Source: Diphasiastrum complanatum (taxonomy: Eukaryota > Streptophyta > Lycopodiopsida > Lycopodiales > Lycopodiaceae). Taken from it: a stretch of DNA of 64,000 nt. The notes beneath the pieces were generated by a model that saw only the letters and a program-made list of their open reading frames with translations, did not search any database and had not been told where the DNA came from. Positions 9,701-23,760 of the stretch are shown here, in pieces. Within the stretch, counting starts at the first letter, position 1, and every line of letters starts with the position of its first letter. The translations under genes were made by a program, and so were the position numbers. Where the stretch lies: the NCBI GenBank assembly GCA_029204225.1, contig CM055100.1, positions 2,253,334 to 2,317,333 on the forward strand, read 5' to 3'.

Positions 9701-12238
9701 TCTGAAAATTGACAAGGATGAGCCCATCCACCCTCAAGAATCCACTAGATACAAGAAGAGGTGCAAACTAGCCCTCCATTGTATCAAAATGAATGTAGCC
9801 AATGAACTCCTAAAGGAAGTAGGAGAGTGTTTCTTGGCCCAAGAGGCTTGGGAATCCCTTCAAAAAGTGTATGAGTCAAAGGACACTACAAAGTTGCTTG
9901 CTTTGAAACATCAAAATTTTAAAAGCTACCAAAAGAAGGGAGAGAGTGCCTATTCATATGTTCTAAAGGTCAAGGAACTAGCTAAACAAGGAGCTTTCCT
10001 TTATTGGAGAATTCATAAAGGAGGAAGAGCTTGTACAACTAATCTTGAATGACCTTTGTGTAGATGTTTCTATCTTGGTGCAAGGATATTCTATAATGAG
10101 CAAGTTGCCATCACTTAGACCTCCAAGGAGTCCTCGTGGCCGAGGAGAATAGGAGGCAACACTTGAATGCAAGGATGGATAGGCTTTCTATCCATGGTGG
10201 AGATGATCAAGCACTCTTCATCAAGATCAAGGGCAAGACCAAGGGAAAGGGAGCTACATTCAAGAAGAACCAAGCAAGGAATGAAGATCAAGATGTGAAA
10301 ATTGTCAACTAGTTTTGACATTTTATTTGGCAATTTTGGAGGCCAAAGTGAAATTTCAACCTAGAGTTAGTTTCACAAATGTCAATAAAGTTCTAAATAG
10401 TGTTATTACTATTATTAAAAAGTATCTAAGTGGATGAGGTCGAGTTTGGACCCATTATAATTGGTTAAATTTGGTACATTACATTTGGACCATAATTTTT
10501 AGGTTTTTGGTTCAGTACTTAGAAGTTGCCAGTATAGGGTATAGTTGGAGAATAGGGCCAAATGACATATTGGCTATTATAAATAACTGTACCTACATGG
10601 AGAACATATTCATTAGTTGATCATTTGTGTGGAGATCTCATCTTTGTTGATTCTATGTCCATCTCATGTCATTTTCTCATGTATGTTGAGTTTCTATGTG
10701 TAGAATGTTGATTTTCTTGCAGATATTGAATTTATACATGTGAAGAACAGTAGATTGCTATTGTTGTATGGACAGGGATAGTACCTTACTGTATTTTTAT
10801 GTTCATGATTAGATCTATGTGATTTATGCAAGACTAGCATGCTAAAATTGTTGATTTCCACCTTCTAACTAGTTCTAGACGTGTTGATCAAATTGACCCA
10901 AGATCAAAGATCTATTAAGTGCATTTTGAATCATAACTTTTCACACAAGATGGATCTTCAAGTTCAACTCCAAGCAAGACCAAGAAGGACAAGTCCAAGA
11001 TTAAGTGCTACTATTCTAGCAAGATGGGGCACTATGGCTTGGGATGCTTCAAGAAGAAGCAAGCTCAAGGGCAAGCAAATATCAGCCAAGAGGAGGAAGA
11101 GAGTCCACAAGAAGAATCACTAATGATGTCAAGCTTCTCTTCATCAAGTTTCAAAGGGGAAGATCCATGGTGGATAGATAGTGGGGCAAGTTCCCACATG
11201 ACAAACAAGAGGGAGTATTTTTCAAACCTTTTGTCTTATGAAGGGCCTATCAAGTCTATTTTTACAAAAAATAATGATATTTGTAAGATAGGAGTAGGTT
11301 CCATCCCTTTGTGCTTAGGATCCTAAAAAAGGGTCAATGTTGATGGAGTTTTGTACATTCCTAGCATTACTAAGAATCTACTTAGTGTTGGACAAAGGGT
11401 TGATAATGGCTTTTGTGTGGAATTCACTTGAAATGATTGTTACATGAAGAAGGAAGGCAAAGTTATTGCTAAAGGCACTAGACTTGGAAAGCTTTACACG
11501 TTAGATGCTTTTGTTGACACAAATGTTGTGATGCTAGCCGAGGGGGACAAGTTGTCAAGTTTTGATCTTTGGCACAAAAGGCTTGGACACATCAATCCAA
11601 GTTCAATGGAGGCTATGTGCAAAGAGGAGCATGTCTTAGGACTTCCAAAGTCCTTATCTAAGGAGGAAAATGTTTGTGAAGTATGTGCACTATCCAAAGC
11701 ACATAAGAAGGAAATTTCAAGTTCTATCTCCAAGACATCTCATCCTCTTGAGCTAATCCATTCGGATGTTCACTTTGCTAGCACTAAGTCAAATGGTGGA
11801 TCTTCTATGTTCGTAACTTTCATAGATGACTTTCCAAGATATTGTTGGGTTTTCTTACTTTCTTCCAATGCTCAAGTATATGAAACCTTTGTCAAACTTT
11901 TGTAGAGAAGCATCATAATCAAAGCATAAAGATCTTTAGAAGTGATAATGGAGGAGAGTACATCTCCAATAAATTTAAATATCTTTGTGAGGAAGAGGGA
12001 ATAAAGAAGGACCTATCTTGTCCCTACACACCTCAACAAACTGGGGTGGTCAAGAGGAGAAATATGACATTATGTGAATGTTCTAAAGCCTTGAGATTAG
12101 ATGCATGCTTTTCAAAGCCATTTTGGGGTGAGTCACTTACTTGTGCTAACTATTTGCTCAATAGAGTCTCATGTCGATCTATTGATGGTAAAATGCCTTA
12201 TGAAGTTTTGTATGGAAGAAAGCCTAAAGAGGCAAGGT
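9700..12238 (+). pseudogene. Family B copia gag-protease-integrase remnant
   Basis: Domains in order: gag (9706-10288, KMNVANELLKEVGE, SLQKVYESKDTTKLLALK), zinc knuckle near 11000 with its second Cys changed to Ser, protease (WWIDSGASSHMTN near 11170), GAG-pre-integrase (LWHKRLGHINPSSMEAM near 11570), integrase core with HSDVH, FIDDF and SDNGGEY (11760-11960), and VKRRNMTLCECSKAL (12046-12100, where the expected catalytic Glu is Lys). At least four stops or shifts break it. A 652-bp solo LTR splits gag at 10294-10945. At 12238 it fuses abruptly to a second copia fragment. Confidence 0.8.
10294..10945. mobile_element. Solo LTR inside copia gag, 5-bp target duplication
   Basis: The insert begins TGTGAAAATTG and ends AACTTTTCACA, is 652 bp long, and is flanked on both sides by CAAGA (10289-10293 and 10946-10950). 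The ends are inverted repeats for 8 bp (TGTGAAAA/TTTTCACA). A TATA-like TTATAAATAA lies near 10577. Removing it makes the gag frame continuous across the join. TG...CA ends with a 5-bp duplication identify a solo LTR left by LTR-LTR recombination. The orientation cannot be fixed. Confidence 0.85.
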
Positions 12239-12570
12239 AAATTGTTCAAACTTGATGCTTGTGTTGTTGCTAACCAAGTTGGATGTATGTCAAAGGAGCA
12301 ATTTCATTTCAAGAGGTGGCACAAGAGATTGAGGAATCTCAACTACAAGTCATTGGAGGTGATGGCAAAGAGGAAAGTTGTTTCTGGTCTTCCCAATTTC
12401 TAACTAGCATGAATCATGTTTGTGAGCAATGTGCTTTATCAAAGTCACATAGGTTACTTTACAAGAGATCTACTTCAAGATCAAATAAGCCTTTTCAACT
12501 TGTGCATTCGGATATTCATGGTGTTACTACAATTAGCAATGGAGGTGCTAAGATGTGTAAAAAAATCAGA
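12239..12570 (+). pseudogene. Second copia GAG-pre-integrase/integrase fragment
   Basis: A frame starting GKLFKLDACV, then FKRWHKRLRNLNYKSLEVM, CEQCALSKSH and FQLVHSDIHG repeats the same protein region already present at 11480-11780, but with different residues. It is therefore a fragment from another copia, joined end to end with the first. It decays near 12570. Confidence 0.7.
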
Positions 12571-13211
12571 TTCCAAATGGATCTAACATCCAAGATCGTT
12601 TGGCTTGAGTACTTGCACTTTCATTCTACAACTTCTAGAATTGGCAATGCACTCTATGCTAGCTAGTTTGATAGAGAACTTGATCAAAAGCTAATAGAAT
12701 GGATCTATAACTCATAAATGATCAGATCAGGCCCTGTTCAACAACATACAGGCTGCACACCAACAAGAAACTATTTTTAGTAAGCATCTAACATCATACA
12801 TTCAAGCTTAGAAGCAACACACTACAACATTGCCAACATTGGAAGGAGATCACAAAAGAAATTTTACTAAATGATAAAGGAATACAATGAAACATCTCCA
12901 ACCTATTTCTCTACAAAATTCAGCCTAGTATAGGTAAGAGAGATGACTCTCTCTTCTCTCTCTAGAACTTAGGACCCAATTTTAGGGCACCACTAGCCTA
13001 AAACAGCCAATTTTGGCCTATATGTCCAAATGATATGATTTTGGTGTCATTTCGAAGGTCCTAAAATTTGACACTTCTTCAATATGTAAAATACAATAAA
13101 ATAAAGGTGTCAAGATCCGTTCCACATGCGTGAAAGGACAGATCCAAAAGTATGTGCTAATTTAAGCAATTTTGGCCTACAACTAGTCAATTTAAGTTGA
13201 CAATTTTTACA
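12571..13211 (-). mobile_element. 3' LTR of a minus-strand copia
   Basis: On the minus strand it begins TGTAAAAATTG at 13211, immediately after the purine tract GTTGAAGGGGGAG (13212-13224). It contains an AG/CT microsatellite near 12945-12965. The lower boundary is unclear; similarity cannot be checked because no partner LTR is present. Confidence 0.55.
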
Positions 13212-14391
13212 CTCCCCCTTCAACTTAAATTGCTAGTTTGAACATAGATTCAGAACACATTCCAAGATCTGATCTATGCTTAATGAACAGGTCCTTTCCC
13301 AATGGTTTGATGAAGATATCAGCCACACATTCCTTTGATGAAACATGTTGAACCTCCATCTCTTTGGCAATGACTTGATCCCTCACAAAATGATGAGCAA
13401 TCTCGATGTGCTTGTTCCTTGCATGAAAAACATGATTGCTTGCCAAACTTTGAGCTGAAAGGTTGTCACAAAGATGATTTGGGTCTTCTTAGAATCCAAC
13501 AAGTGAAGATCCAATAACATCCTCTTGATCCAAAACATTTCTTTGGTGCATGTTGTCAATGCCTTGTACTCGGCCTCGGTGGAAGAGAGAGAGATTGTTG
13601 CTTGCTTCTTTGATAACCATGAAATAGCTCCATCTCCAAGGTAAATGGCATAAGCACTTATGGATTTCCTATTAGATCACCTGCAAAATCTGAATCTAAA
13701 AATTCACAAAGGTTCGATGTAGACCCTCCATACATGATGCCAAAACCTCTTGATCCCGAGATGTATCTAAGTACTGTCTTTCCTAGCTTCCAATGAGCCT
13801 CAGTAGGATCTTGCGTGAATTGACTTAGTCTTCCTATCATAAAACTTAGATTAGGTCTTGTGATGGTCAACGAAATAAGAGATCCTATTAGCTTTCTATA
13901 GAGAGTAATGTCCTTGAAGGATCTTTCATTACTTCTTATAGATAGCTTTACATTAGATTCCATAGGTGTAGAAACAAACTTACATGCATCCATATAAAAT
14001 AATTTTAGGATAGAAATAATATACTTCTCTTGACATATGAAAGTAGCTTTAGAAGTTCTACAAATTTCTATCCCTAAGATATAATGAAGCTTAGCAAGAT
14101 CCTGGATCTCAAACTCAAGTGTAAGAGCTATCTTAATATCATCTATATCTTGATTATTACTACCACTTAAGATAATGTCATCAAGATAAATCAAAAGGAT
14201 AGTGATGTCATTTCCATTCAATCTAAAGTAGAGAGAATGACCATACTCACTCACGATGAAGTTTTGAGTAAGTAAAAAAGAATTGAGATTAGCATACCAA
14301 CTCCTTGGTGATTGCTTGAGCCCATACAAACTCTTTCGAAGATAACACACATGATTTGGATAATCAAATGAAGTGTAGATCTCAGGTTGCT
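13212..14391 (-). pseudogene. Ty1/copia RT-RNase H remnant
   Basis: The minus-strand frame 14350-13658 holds a long uninterrupted RT segment: SLYGLKQSPRSWY, LLIYLDDIILSG (catalytic YLDD variant of YVDD), LHYILGIEI, SLISLTITRP and LRYISGSRGFGIMYGGS. RNase H continues in shifted frames (LSSTEAEYKALTTCTKEMFWIKRM near 13560) and ends with HARNKHIEIAHHFVRD (13446-13225). It is a C-terminal half only; RT starts abruptly at about 14391. Confidence 0.8.
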
Positions 14392-15198
14392 AAAACCATA
14401 AAAAAACCATGTTTTTTGATCAACTTTCAACTTTTTTGGAAAATTCTTGTGGATCTAATCCACATAAAAGTGCAATCAGACCTATTCAACAATAATTGGA
14501 TTACATGAAGGCACTAAATTTTTTGATATTATAGCTCTTACTACCTATTCTAGTAAAAAATTCATAATAACAAGTTATTTTTGGACTAGAACATAGCCTA
14601 GAACCATAAATCTTGCAAATTTTCGGCATGCAATCATTAAATCAACATTTAATGACTCCCAAATAGAAGGTACACTTGCTGGAAATTTAGATCTACCATA
14701 AGTTATGAGAAATACAAGCAAAACTTTGAAAAACCATCATAAACTAGCTAAAATCGACAACCACCCATAATTACTATGAAAAAAACCAATGTCTGTTGGA
14801 TTTTAGCAACATGCAAGTGGAAGTAGTGATAGAACACCCACTCGGAAGATTGTTCACCACCAGGAAGAGAAAACGGATCGATCTCCACCAAAGTGTCAAC
14901 GAAAAGCTTCATAGCTCCAATTCCTTCGATCTTCGTAAGCCTTGCTCTCATTTCAATGTAAGGAGAGTTACCAAAAACCAGAAAACAAAAGAGGTTGCTT
15001 AAGCTAAGGATTTGGTGCAACGTATTTTGTAGTAGTCTCTCAAGGACCAAGATACATTTGTCATTTTGATGTTTATAAGAGCCTAAGATTTTAAAAATGT
15101 GTTAGTTAAGATCTGGAGACGAATTGGACTAGAGAGAATTTCTTGGCACATTGATGTGGGCTCAGACCCTACTTCTCGTGCTATTGACATTTTGGATC
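14392..15198. other. Non-coding stretch upstream of the copia RT
   Basis: AT-rich DNA with no supported gene. A block at about 14815-14960 has more balanced composition, but no frame looks coding. Confidence 0.3.
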
Positions 15199-15328
15199 CT
15201 TGTGCTCCCATTTAGGTTCAACCTACTACTCATTGTAGAGTGTATATTTGTGCATAAAATTGTTCTGCTGGTTCCTTGTGCTGTTTAGGCTCAACCTACT
15301 AATTGTAGAGTGTATATTTGTGCATAAA
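15199..15328 (+). repeat. Imperfect tandem duplication
   Basis: The block CAACCTACTACTCATTGTAG plus GAGTGTATATTTGTGCATAA is repeated about 70 bp later (15289-15328) with small changes, including an expanded A tract in the second copy. Confidence 0.7.
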
Positions 15329-15961
15329 AAAAAACCCTATGCAAACATGGCATACAAACTTTTATGTTTAAATTCGTAGGATATATGATCAAGTTTTATA
15401 GCATTGCTTCCTTCATGCATCCCTTGTTTTCCTTAACGATCCAAAGCGTTTAACCTTTATGACCTTTTCATCATATGCAAACCACTACTTCTAACAACAT
15501 TCGGTACAAATTGTGTAAAAGACCTCTCATCCTTCAAATTGTGATTAAATTGTCATGATGTGACAATACCTCCCAATAACTTAAACTACTATTTGATCAT
15601 ATTGTCTGACGAGTCCCTTTTTGTAAATTTTATATGCTCATGTGCCCCTAAATGTATTTGAATTGTAGACCCTTGAGGTGATGAAACATGTCCATAATTT
15701 ATGGAAATACTTAGAAATAAGATGCAATATGTATACACGAAGCCACAATGCGACTTTTCTCTGAAACCTTTTCTAAACTATGAGTAAATTTGAAAGTAAA
15801 ACATTAAAAGGTACAAAAGAAATCAAGGCCTAGCTGCATAATATAGGAAGCAATTGAGCACAATGTCGTAGAAACTAATTAGAGAAAACTAATAACTATG
15901 AATAGGAAAAACCAAAACTATCAAAGAAAATGAGCATACTTTGTACTACTTTTTAGTCCAA

Positions 15962-15964
<3 letters not shown>
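15329..15964. other. No feature recognised
   Basis: AT-rich DNA with no ORF, repeat or element boundary that I can support. Confidence 0.3.

Positions 15965-16031
<67 letters not shown>
15965..16031 (+). repeat. (CA)n microsatellite
   Basis: An uninterrupted run of about 33 CA units. Likely length-variable. Confidence 0.97.
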
Positions 16032-16035
<4 letters not shown>

Positions 16036-18207
16036 GCGATGTTTGAAGATATATGTCTAGGATGCTTGTCTTTTTTCAGTGCGCATTGCCTTCTTGCTCA
16101 AAGCCAAGATTGAGAGGGCTAGTGTCCATACTCTCCAATATTGAAGTGTTTACCAGACTTAGCTATTCTTTGGCCAATTGTTAGCCGATAGAAAATTGAC
16201 CAATCGACAAGCAGTAGTCGTTGACCATCATCAACAAGTTGTTAGGTACAAGTAGTTAATTAATAACTAGTTTTTGAAGTTGTTGACCAAAAATCTTGGT
16301 TGTTTTAGATACAATAACAAATGGCTTCGGGAGTTCCAAGATGCAACGCTCCTTGTGGAACATTCAATTATTCTTGTGTGTGAACTTATAGATCATGAAG
16401 AATATATGTCCTACGATGTGCATATCCAAAAGCTTGGGACATAAAATATCAAGCAACTTGATATCCCCTTTGTGTTACATGAGTCCACAATCTCCTTGCT
16501 TTACCACATGCCTCATCAACAAGACCTAGAGTTGTACCTCTTCACACTTTCCCCTTGATGCATCATGAACTAGATCACGCTTTTTCACTATTGATATTTT
16601 ACTCAAATAAGTCTAATGGCCATGTTCTTAGAAAATGGCCCATGCTTTGCACCATTCAAAATACATATCTTTTGGGCTTATCTTCCTACTCTGATAGTAA
16701 GGTGTGGGCCATGAGCATAATGTGGTGTACAATGTACAATGTTGACGGCATAGAAAAATGCCTAGTCTTATCTACATAGTGAATTTCAAGCCCACTCAAC
16801 AACTCCTAGATGGGGCAAAAAAGGAGATGCAATATAAGCATAAGATCTCCTTTTATTGTCCTATCTAAAAACTCTTGTGTTAGGCTCTTTTCTCTCCACT
16901 TTTGCTTTCCTTTGTCATCAATGATAACCCACTAGACTTGGAAGCAAGCAAGTTGTAGGGTCATGCATCATTAGCCTTCTTTATCATCATCCAACAACCT
17001 CAAGTTATAGGCTTACACCACTAAGAAGTTCGTGGTGCATGGGTTGGAAATAGGGGCGATGTTTATTTCAATGGTAGGCACAGTGCAACTAAGTTTCACA
17101 CCCTCCTCCATCTTTGTAAGCGTACTTAAAAGAGAAACCAAGAGGGTAATGTAGGAAACAAAGGACAATGAACTAGGCATGCCATTACAAACAAAACATT
17201 CATATTTCCACACAATGGTGGGCCTAGTATTGCATGGGTGCACCCTCCATGGTTGTAGGATGTGATGGCAAGTAAAGAAGAGGAGAATGCAGGAAATTAA
17301 GAAAGGTGCACAAGGGACATCCCTCCCTCCTATTCCCACCCAATCTCATGCTGCTTTGGTGCTTGAGCTTCTCTAGTATTCCCATCACCACCCAAAAGTG
17401 TGGGAGTGATCATTGTTTCATCTGGGAAGAAACCAACCTATGGACAGACCTCATGTTTATATCTCTATGTTCTTGTGGGCTGTGGCCCCTCTTAGATGCT
17501 TTAGGCATCTATCTATATATCTGTCTCTGTTCTCGCGCCCATATGTTTTTTTCTTAGATGTAGTGCCTATCTAAAAACTAGAGAGAAGAAAGAGAAAGCC
17601 CCATGTGAAAGAATAAGAGTCCATGTCCAAGTGAAGCGAGAAGGGATGTGGAATATGCGAAACCATTCTTGAATCAACTCAGCAGCTGGCCCCATTCCGA
17701 GTGCATGTGGCTAGCCAGAGGGAAAGAAAGAATATACAGTGTGCTAACACGAAAGATATAAATGTCCAAGGGGTAAGACAGAAACAGGAGATGTACCTTT
17801 GTTCTAGCCACCAAAACAACTGCTCGCTCTCTTTCTCCAATGCCCATCTCGCATCTCTTTCCTTTTCTCAGATTGTAGGACCTTAGTAGCCAGCTTCACG
17901 CCACAATACCCTGATACTGGTTTCTTTCACAAGAATATAATCAGGATGAAGGTGTGAATATGGTTGAAGTTGAGCTGGACAGAGATGCAGCTCACTTGAT
18001 CCATTTATCCATCACAAGTTTTCTCAAGTTTAGAGTTGCAGTATGACAGTAAGCAGTGTAGTCGATCAGCGCGGCACTAGCATTCAGAAATTGTATTAAG
18101 ATACCAGAGATACGTCACAGTTGTTGGAGTTGTAACAGGTTGTGTTGTGGGTGAGGGATCATAAAGGAGCTGGAGCTTTGTAGCTTATCTCCTGCTGGTT
18201 ATATCAC
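16032..18207. other. Gene-free upstream region of the RIN4-like gene
   Basis: I find no supported coding region in these 2.2 kb. The last part (about 17880-18207) probably supplies promoter and 5' untranslated sequence of the downstream gene, but no TATA box is convincing. Confidence 0.35.
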
Positions 18208-20515
18208 ATGGCTGTAAGTCATGTCTCTTGCCCTACATTGTTTTGAGCTTATCTATAATTTTCAAATTACATTTGAACTTGATCACTCGTAGTCACAAAG
18301 GAAAATTATTAGTATTGATTTGATTATATTGTTGCAGCAGACAGGAGGCCGTGTTCCCAAATTTGGTGACTGGGGTTCCAATCAGAATGAACCCTTCACT
18401 AGAGCTTTCGAGGTAGCAAGAGCAGGCAAAGGAGGGGTTCTGATCATTCCAGCTGACAATTATACATCTGAAGCATTCATTATGGGCGAGCAAATTACTG
18501 GATTTGCAGCGCCGCCGCCCACAAAAGGTAACAGCAGCACCAGAGATTCAGATTCTTCTCACTATGCTAAAAACGATCATTCCGCAAACCTGCCTGGAGA
18601 AGCTGGCCAATTGCAAACGCAAGCAGAACCCACTTCCTCCAAAGTACAAGCTGATAGACTGCAGCTTAAAGGTGATGAACTGCATGAGACTCTACCAACT
18701 ACTGGGCCACCCAAGGCAGCTAGTGTAGGTCCTCCAATTCAGCTAGATTCCGCTTCATCACTTGCCCACAAGAGTGACACTAAAAGGGTAAGCCAGTCTC
18801 ATCCTTCAACTGAAACTAGCCAGCTGATATAATTATAAAATAAGGTATCAGCAGCCAACCTAATGCAATGCTTCGCTATAACGCTCAAAATTATTCTAAA
18901 GTAGAGATTTAAACACACAAATTCGTCATGCATAATTTTGGGTAAGGGTTTGTACTCAGGGTTTGAATCCTTTAGATAGACTATAGCTTTTGATCTGGAT
19001 GTCTTATGAAGAAATAGCTTTTGATTTGGAAGTCTTTGCTTGCAGCGGCGTTCAGGAAGCCGTGTTCCCAAATTTGGAGACTGGGATTCAAATGAAACCG
19101 AGCCTTTCACCAAGGTTTTTGAGACAGCTCGTGCTGGCAAAGGCGGAAAGCTGGAAATGGATTCAATCATTCGAACCGATGTAGTTGGATTTACTGCTCC
19201 CCCACCCAAACAAGCCTTACTTATAGAAGTGATGCCAGCTTCTTTGACACGGCATGGAGCTCATACCAACACTAAGGATGGCCAACAGGAAACAGTGAAC
19301 AAGGAATCTAACGCACAGACTGATCTATCACATACAGTGGCTAATGGTACAGCCACACTAAAAACACCAGCAGCTGCCCATCAAATTGACACTGAAGATG
19401 AACCGACCGGCCAGCCAGAACAGATTGATCTTACCCATTCTCAAACTCACAATGGTGTATCCGGTACCAAGGCCGAACGTGCTTCCCCTGTAACACCAGG
19501 AAAATCGCGTCCTCACTTGGTGAATGCAGTATCGAGAACAGAAGAATCAGTAAGTTGTTCTTGCTTTAAGTTTAATATGATCAGTTTCTAGAATGCATAT
19601 GTAAGGAATTATCTGTTTGTAACGATCACCGAAGGTGGGTCAAAAATTCAACTCCTCAAACCTTGAGGAACTGAGCCTAGATTGAGCTCTATAGTTGTGT
19701 TGGGTTGTGATAATAATCTGCGTTTCGAGAGTTTTCACTGATGACTCATGTGGCACACTCTCATTTGTTGAGGCCAGAGTGTTAATACTAGATAGCAAAT
19801 AAGAAACTTCTTATTTTCATTCACAAAAGATGGGAAACTCATGGGATTACAAAGGAATGCATGTACAAAATATAAAATCCACAATGTGAATTGAGATAAT
19901 GTACGACGACTATATAACAAAGCCAAAATCTAACAAAGTACGTAAGATAGCAAACATCTAAGTTATGGATTAAAAGATACAAGCATTTGACTATAGACCA
20001 GTTCTACTTTCTTTTTACCTTAAATGATTATAACTAATTGTAAGAATTTGAAATGAGTCAGGTAGATAAAAGTGCAGCATTACCAAAATTTGGTGAATGG
20101 GATGTCAAAAATCCTGCTTCTGGGGAGGGATTTACGATGATTTTCAACAATGCACGTAATGAGAGAAAGACCGGTGGATCAGGGCGCCCGCTGCAACTTC
20201 AAGCCAAAGTCACTTCTCAAAAAGATGAAGAGATATTGTCCAAACAGCAACAACCCACAAAACAAAAATCTTCAGTAAGAATTTCAAGTCAAGTGAATGA
20301 CTACATGACTTGTATATTCATGCTTTCAGTAAAGCTTTACTCCTTATGTTATTTACTTGCAAAATTAAGCCCAAATCCACATGAAACTATCAGAGTTTAG
20401 TGAACTTGCAACAATTTGTCACACACAATACAATAATACTTCTTGTTATTTGGTTCTTGTTGTACCAATGCAGAGCCTGTTATCTTGTTGCTTCCAACCA
20501 CAGACAACAACATAA
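18208..20515 (+). CDS. RIN4-like protein with three NOI domains
   Basis: Five coding exons at 18208-18213, 18338-18787, 19046-19549, 20062-20274 and 20474-20515; all introns are GT-AG and all joins are phase 0, giving 404 residues. The two-codon first exon (Met-Ala) followed by Gln fits the MAQ start common in RIN4 proteins. Exons 2 and 3 each open with an NOI motif, RVPKFGDW then EPFT..FE.ARAGKGG, and each carries GF.APPP downstream; exon 4 holds the C-terminal NOI, LPKFGEWDVKNPASGEGFTM. The last exon ends SLLSCCFQPQTTT, with a Cys pair where RIN4 is S-acylated for plasma-membrane attachment. RIN4 is a membrane-anchored negative regulator of plant immunity guarded by NLR receptors and cut by bacterial AvrRpt2 at PxFGxW sites; three such sites are present. 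RIN4 usually has two NOI domains, so the exon 2/3 pair looks duplicated. Linkers are disordered and Thr/Ser/Gln-rich. Confidence 0.9.
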
Positions 20516-22439
20516 TCACTCTACCCATTGTATTCTCAACCAAAGCTATGAACACGTACATGAATCAAAGAGTGCAAGAAGGTATCTACCAAGAACAAGT
20601 TCAAAAGCATTTTACCATGGGCAAGATAAGACTGGATCTTTTTAGGGCTTTCAAGGATTTCACAAACTCTTCTCGACTCATTTCTCAAGATTCATGTTTT
20701 GCAACTACTACTGATTATTGTTTATAATTTGGAGTGCATATGAAGGTATATTTTGTACAAAATCCTAGTAAGAGTGCGAGTTTGTAAGAAATTTATCATA
20801 TAATCATGTTGAATAATTGTAATGTATCTATTTTGAAATTGACCACTCTTCTGGAAAGATGAAGGCTTGTCTCTTGCACAAATATTACATAATTATGTTT
20901 CTTCTTGCATTCCATCGTGCTCATAGATCTTCTTTGACATGGATTCACAAGTAATTTATGAAGGGGCAAACATTATCTAAAACCTTGAGAATATTTTATT
21001 GAATAAATTTGATTCAACTTTCTAGTTGTTGAGCTTTAATATGCTACTTATATTTTGCTCTTCTTGTACTTGTATTCAATAGCTTTTGTTGTCCCCATTT
21101 TGAATGTTGATTGGAGGTGAACTCCTAGCCTCAAGTAGAAGAAAAATCTGATGAAGTTTCACCAAGATGCCACTTGTTCAAGGATGAACGCAATGCAAAC
21201 AAAGTCAAACTCCAATGTAATATTTTATGCTAATTTTAACTAGAATGCAATGATCATGCTCTTTAGAATCAAAAGTGGGTGCTTAATTCCTAATGTTTTC
21301 TATTTAAAAGGTATTTCATTCAACTTGCTTCATTACATACAGTCAATACATTTTACATCACATAGTAAGGCCAAGCCAAGGAGGAGCAAAAGGCTTAAGT
21401 GGAAACAACTCTAAATCTTATTCCGACCAACTTTGGAAAGGTACAAATTCAAATGTAACAAGGCTTGTAAAATACTATCTAGTGATAACGTAATCGATTT
21501 TTTTTTCTTCTAGTTAATACATTGTCTAACACTATTGTTAAGGTTATTTATTTTCATTTTGATATTTGACAAATATTAACTAATATCAATATCAAAATTG
21601 TTGTTTATTGAAATTTTTTATATTCGCCAAGATTGGTAACCTAAAGTCCTAAAATTGCTAGTAGGTGTCCCATGTTGATACATGTCAAGCAAACAAATTC
21701 CAAATTTTGTTATTGATATTTTATATGTGGCTAAAAGAGAAGAATCTAGTTCTCAATCCATATCTCATTCATATTCATTGACTAGGATTAGATTTCAAAG
21801 TTTATTTGATGCTAAACATGTATTAAAGATTTTCTATTTCAAGATGATATTATTTCAAAAAGATGTATTTTAATGAGAACTCTATCCTTGGCCTACCTTG
21901 AAACATATGGAAGTTTTGAATAGATCACAATTCACATTTGAGTCCAAAAAAACCATTATTTTGAGTTTTGAAATTTTGTAAGCTAATCTTCTTGTTCCAA
22001 ATCACGTCAGCTATTTGCATAATGTGTAATGCCCTAGAGTTTGTATGTCTAGCTACATACTTAATTAGATTGGCTTCTCTGTAATTAATTAATTATTTAT
22101 TAGAACGAGCAATTTTTTCAAAACCAAGAATGTCACTATGTAGTGGGAATTTCCTATCCTACCCTCAACCCTAGATCCAAGCACACAATCATCAAGGAGA
22201 TGAAGCTAGTTGTCATGTGGAGGTTCATTCCCATGAGAGCGATAACATATTTCATAATCCAACATGTGCAAATGATTCATTAACACTATTATCCATTGAC
22301 ACTACATCCAATAACACTAGATCTACAACAATGATTGAGACTTACTCTTCTCTCTCTCCCTTTCTCTCTCACAAAAAGAATAAGAATAATCAATCCCAAT
22401 AAGCATCAAATCCAACAAATAGCAAATCCAAAGAAAACA
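20516..22439. other. 3' flank of the RIN4-like gene, no further gene
   Basis: Includes the presumed 3' untranslated region just after 20515. The remainder is AT-rich; no ORF shows recognisable content. Confidence 0.35.
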
Positions 22440-22886
22440 TGAGAGTTAAAGGAGAAAAGATGGAGAGCAAGGACATTCCATAAGAGGGCCAACCTACTTG
22501 TATTGAAATGAAGAGAATATGTTACAATATTCAGAACTACCACTATATATAGTGGATTTTAGGGCTTTGGCCTCAAATCCTATTGGCCAATTTCTAACTC
22601 CCTAATTATTTAAATTTGAAAAAGTGTTGGAACCCATTCAATAATTGGAGGGAACCAATTTGAATTTGAATTTTGGTGGGAAGCCCTATTTTATTTACTA
22701 GCTTGACTTTTAGGCCTTACGACATTAAAAGTCCCGAAAAAAGGCCTAAAGTCCTTATATTGACTTCCAACTAATCAAACAACTATGTAATTATCGGGTT
22801 GGACTTACACACGCAGGGTGGTGCCAAATCCCTCTCACTTATTGACTAGGGTTAGGGTTGCCTTGGGATCCGCAAACCCTCTAACA
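22440..22886 (-). mobile_element. Partial LTR, minus orientation
   Basis: On the minus strand it starts TGTTAGAGGGTTTGCGGATC at 22886, preceded by a G-rich stretch (GGTGCGGGATAC). It holds a TATA-like CACTATATATAGTGG near 22550 and a CAAATCCTATTGGCCAAT block that distantly resembles the LTRs at 8303 and 40419. The family-A copia LTR begins 31 bp away at 22917, so that copia probably inserted just inside this element. Confidence 0.5.
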
Positions 22887-22916
22887 GTATCCCGCACCAA
22901 AACTGGTGGCGGTTGA

Positions 22917-23754
<838 letters not shown>

Positions 23755-23760
23755 CTCCTC

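Noticed and set aside
20400-20727. Two overlapping frames just after the RIN4-like gene
   Set aside because: They overlap the last intron, last exon and 3' untranslated region of the gene; the short exon ending SCCFQPQTTT explains the sequence.
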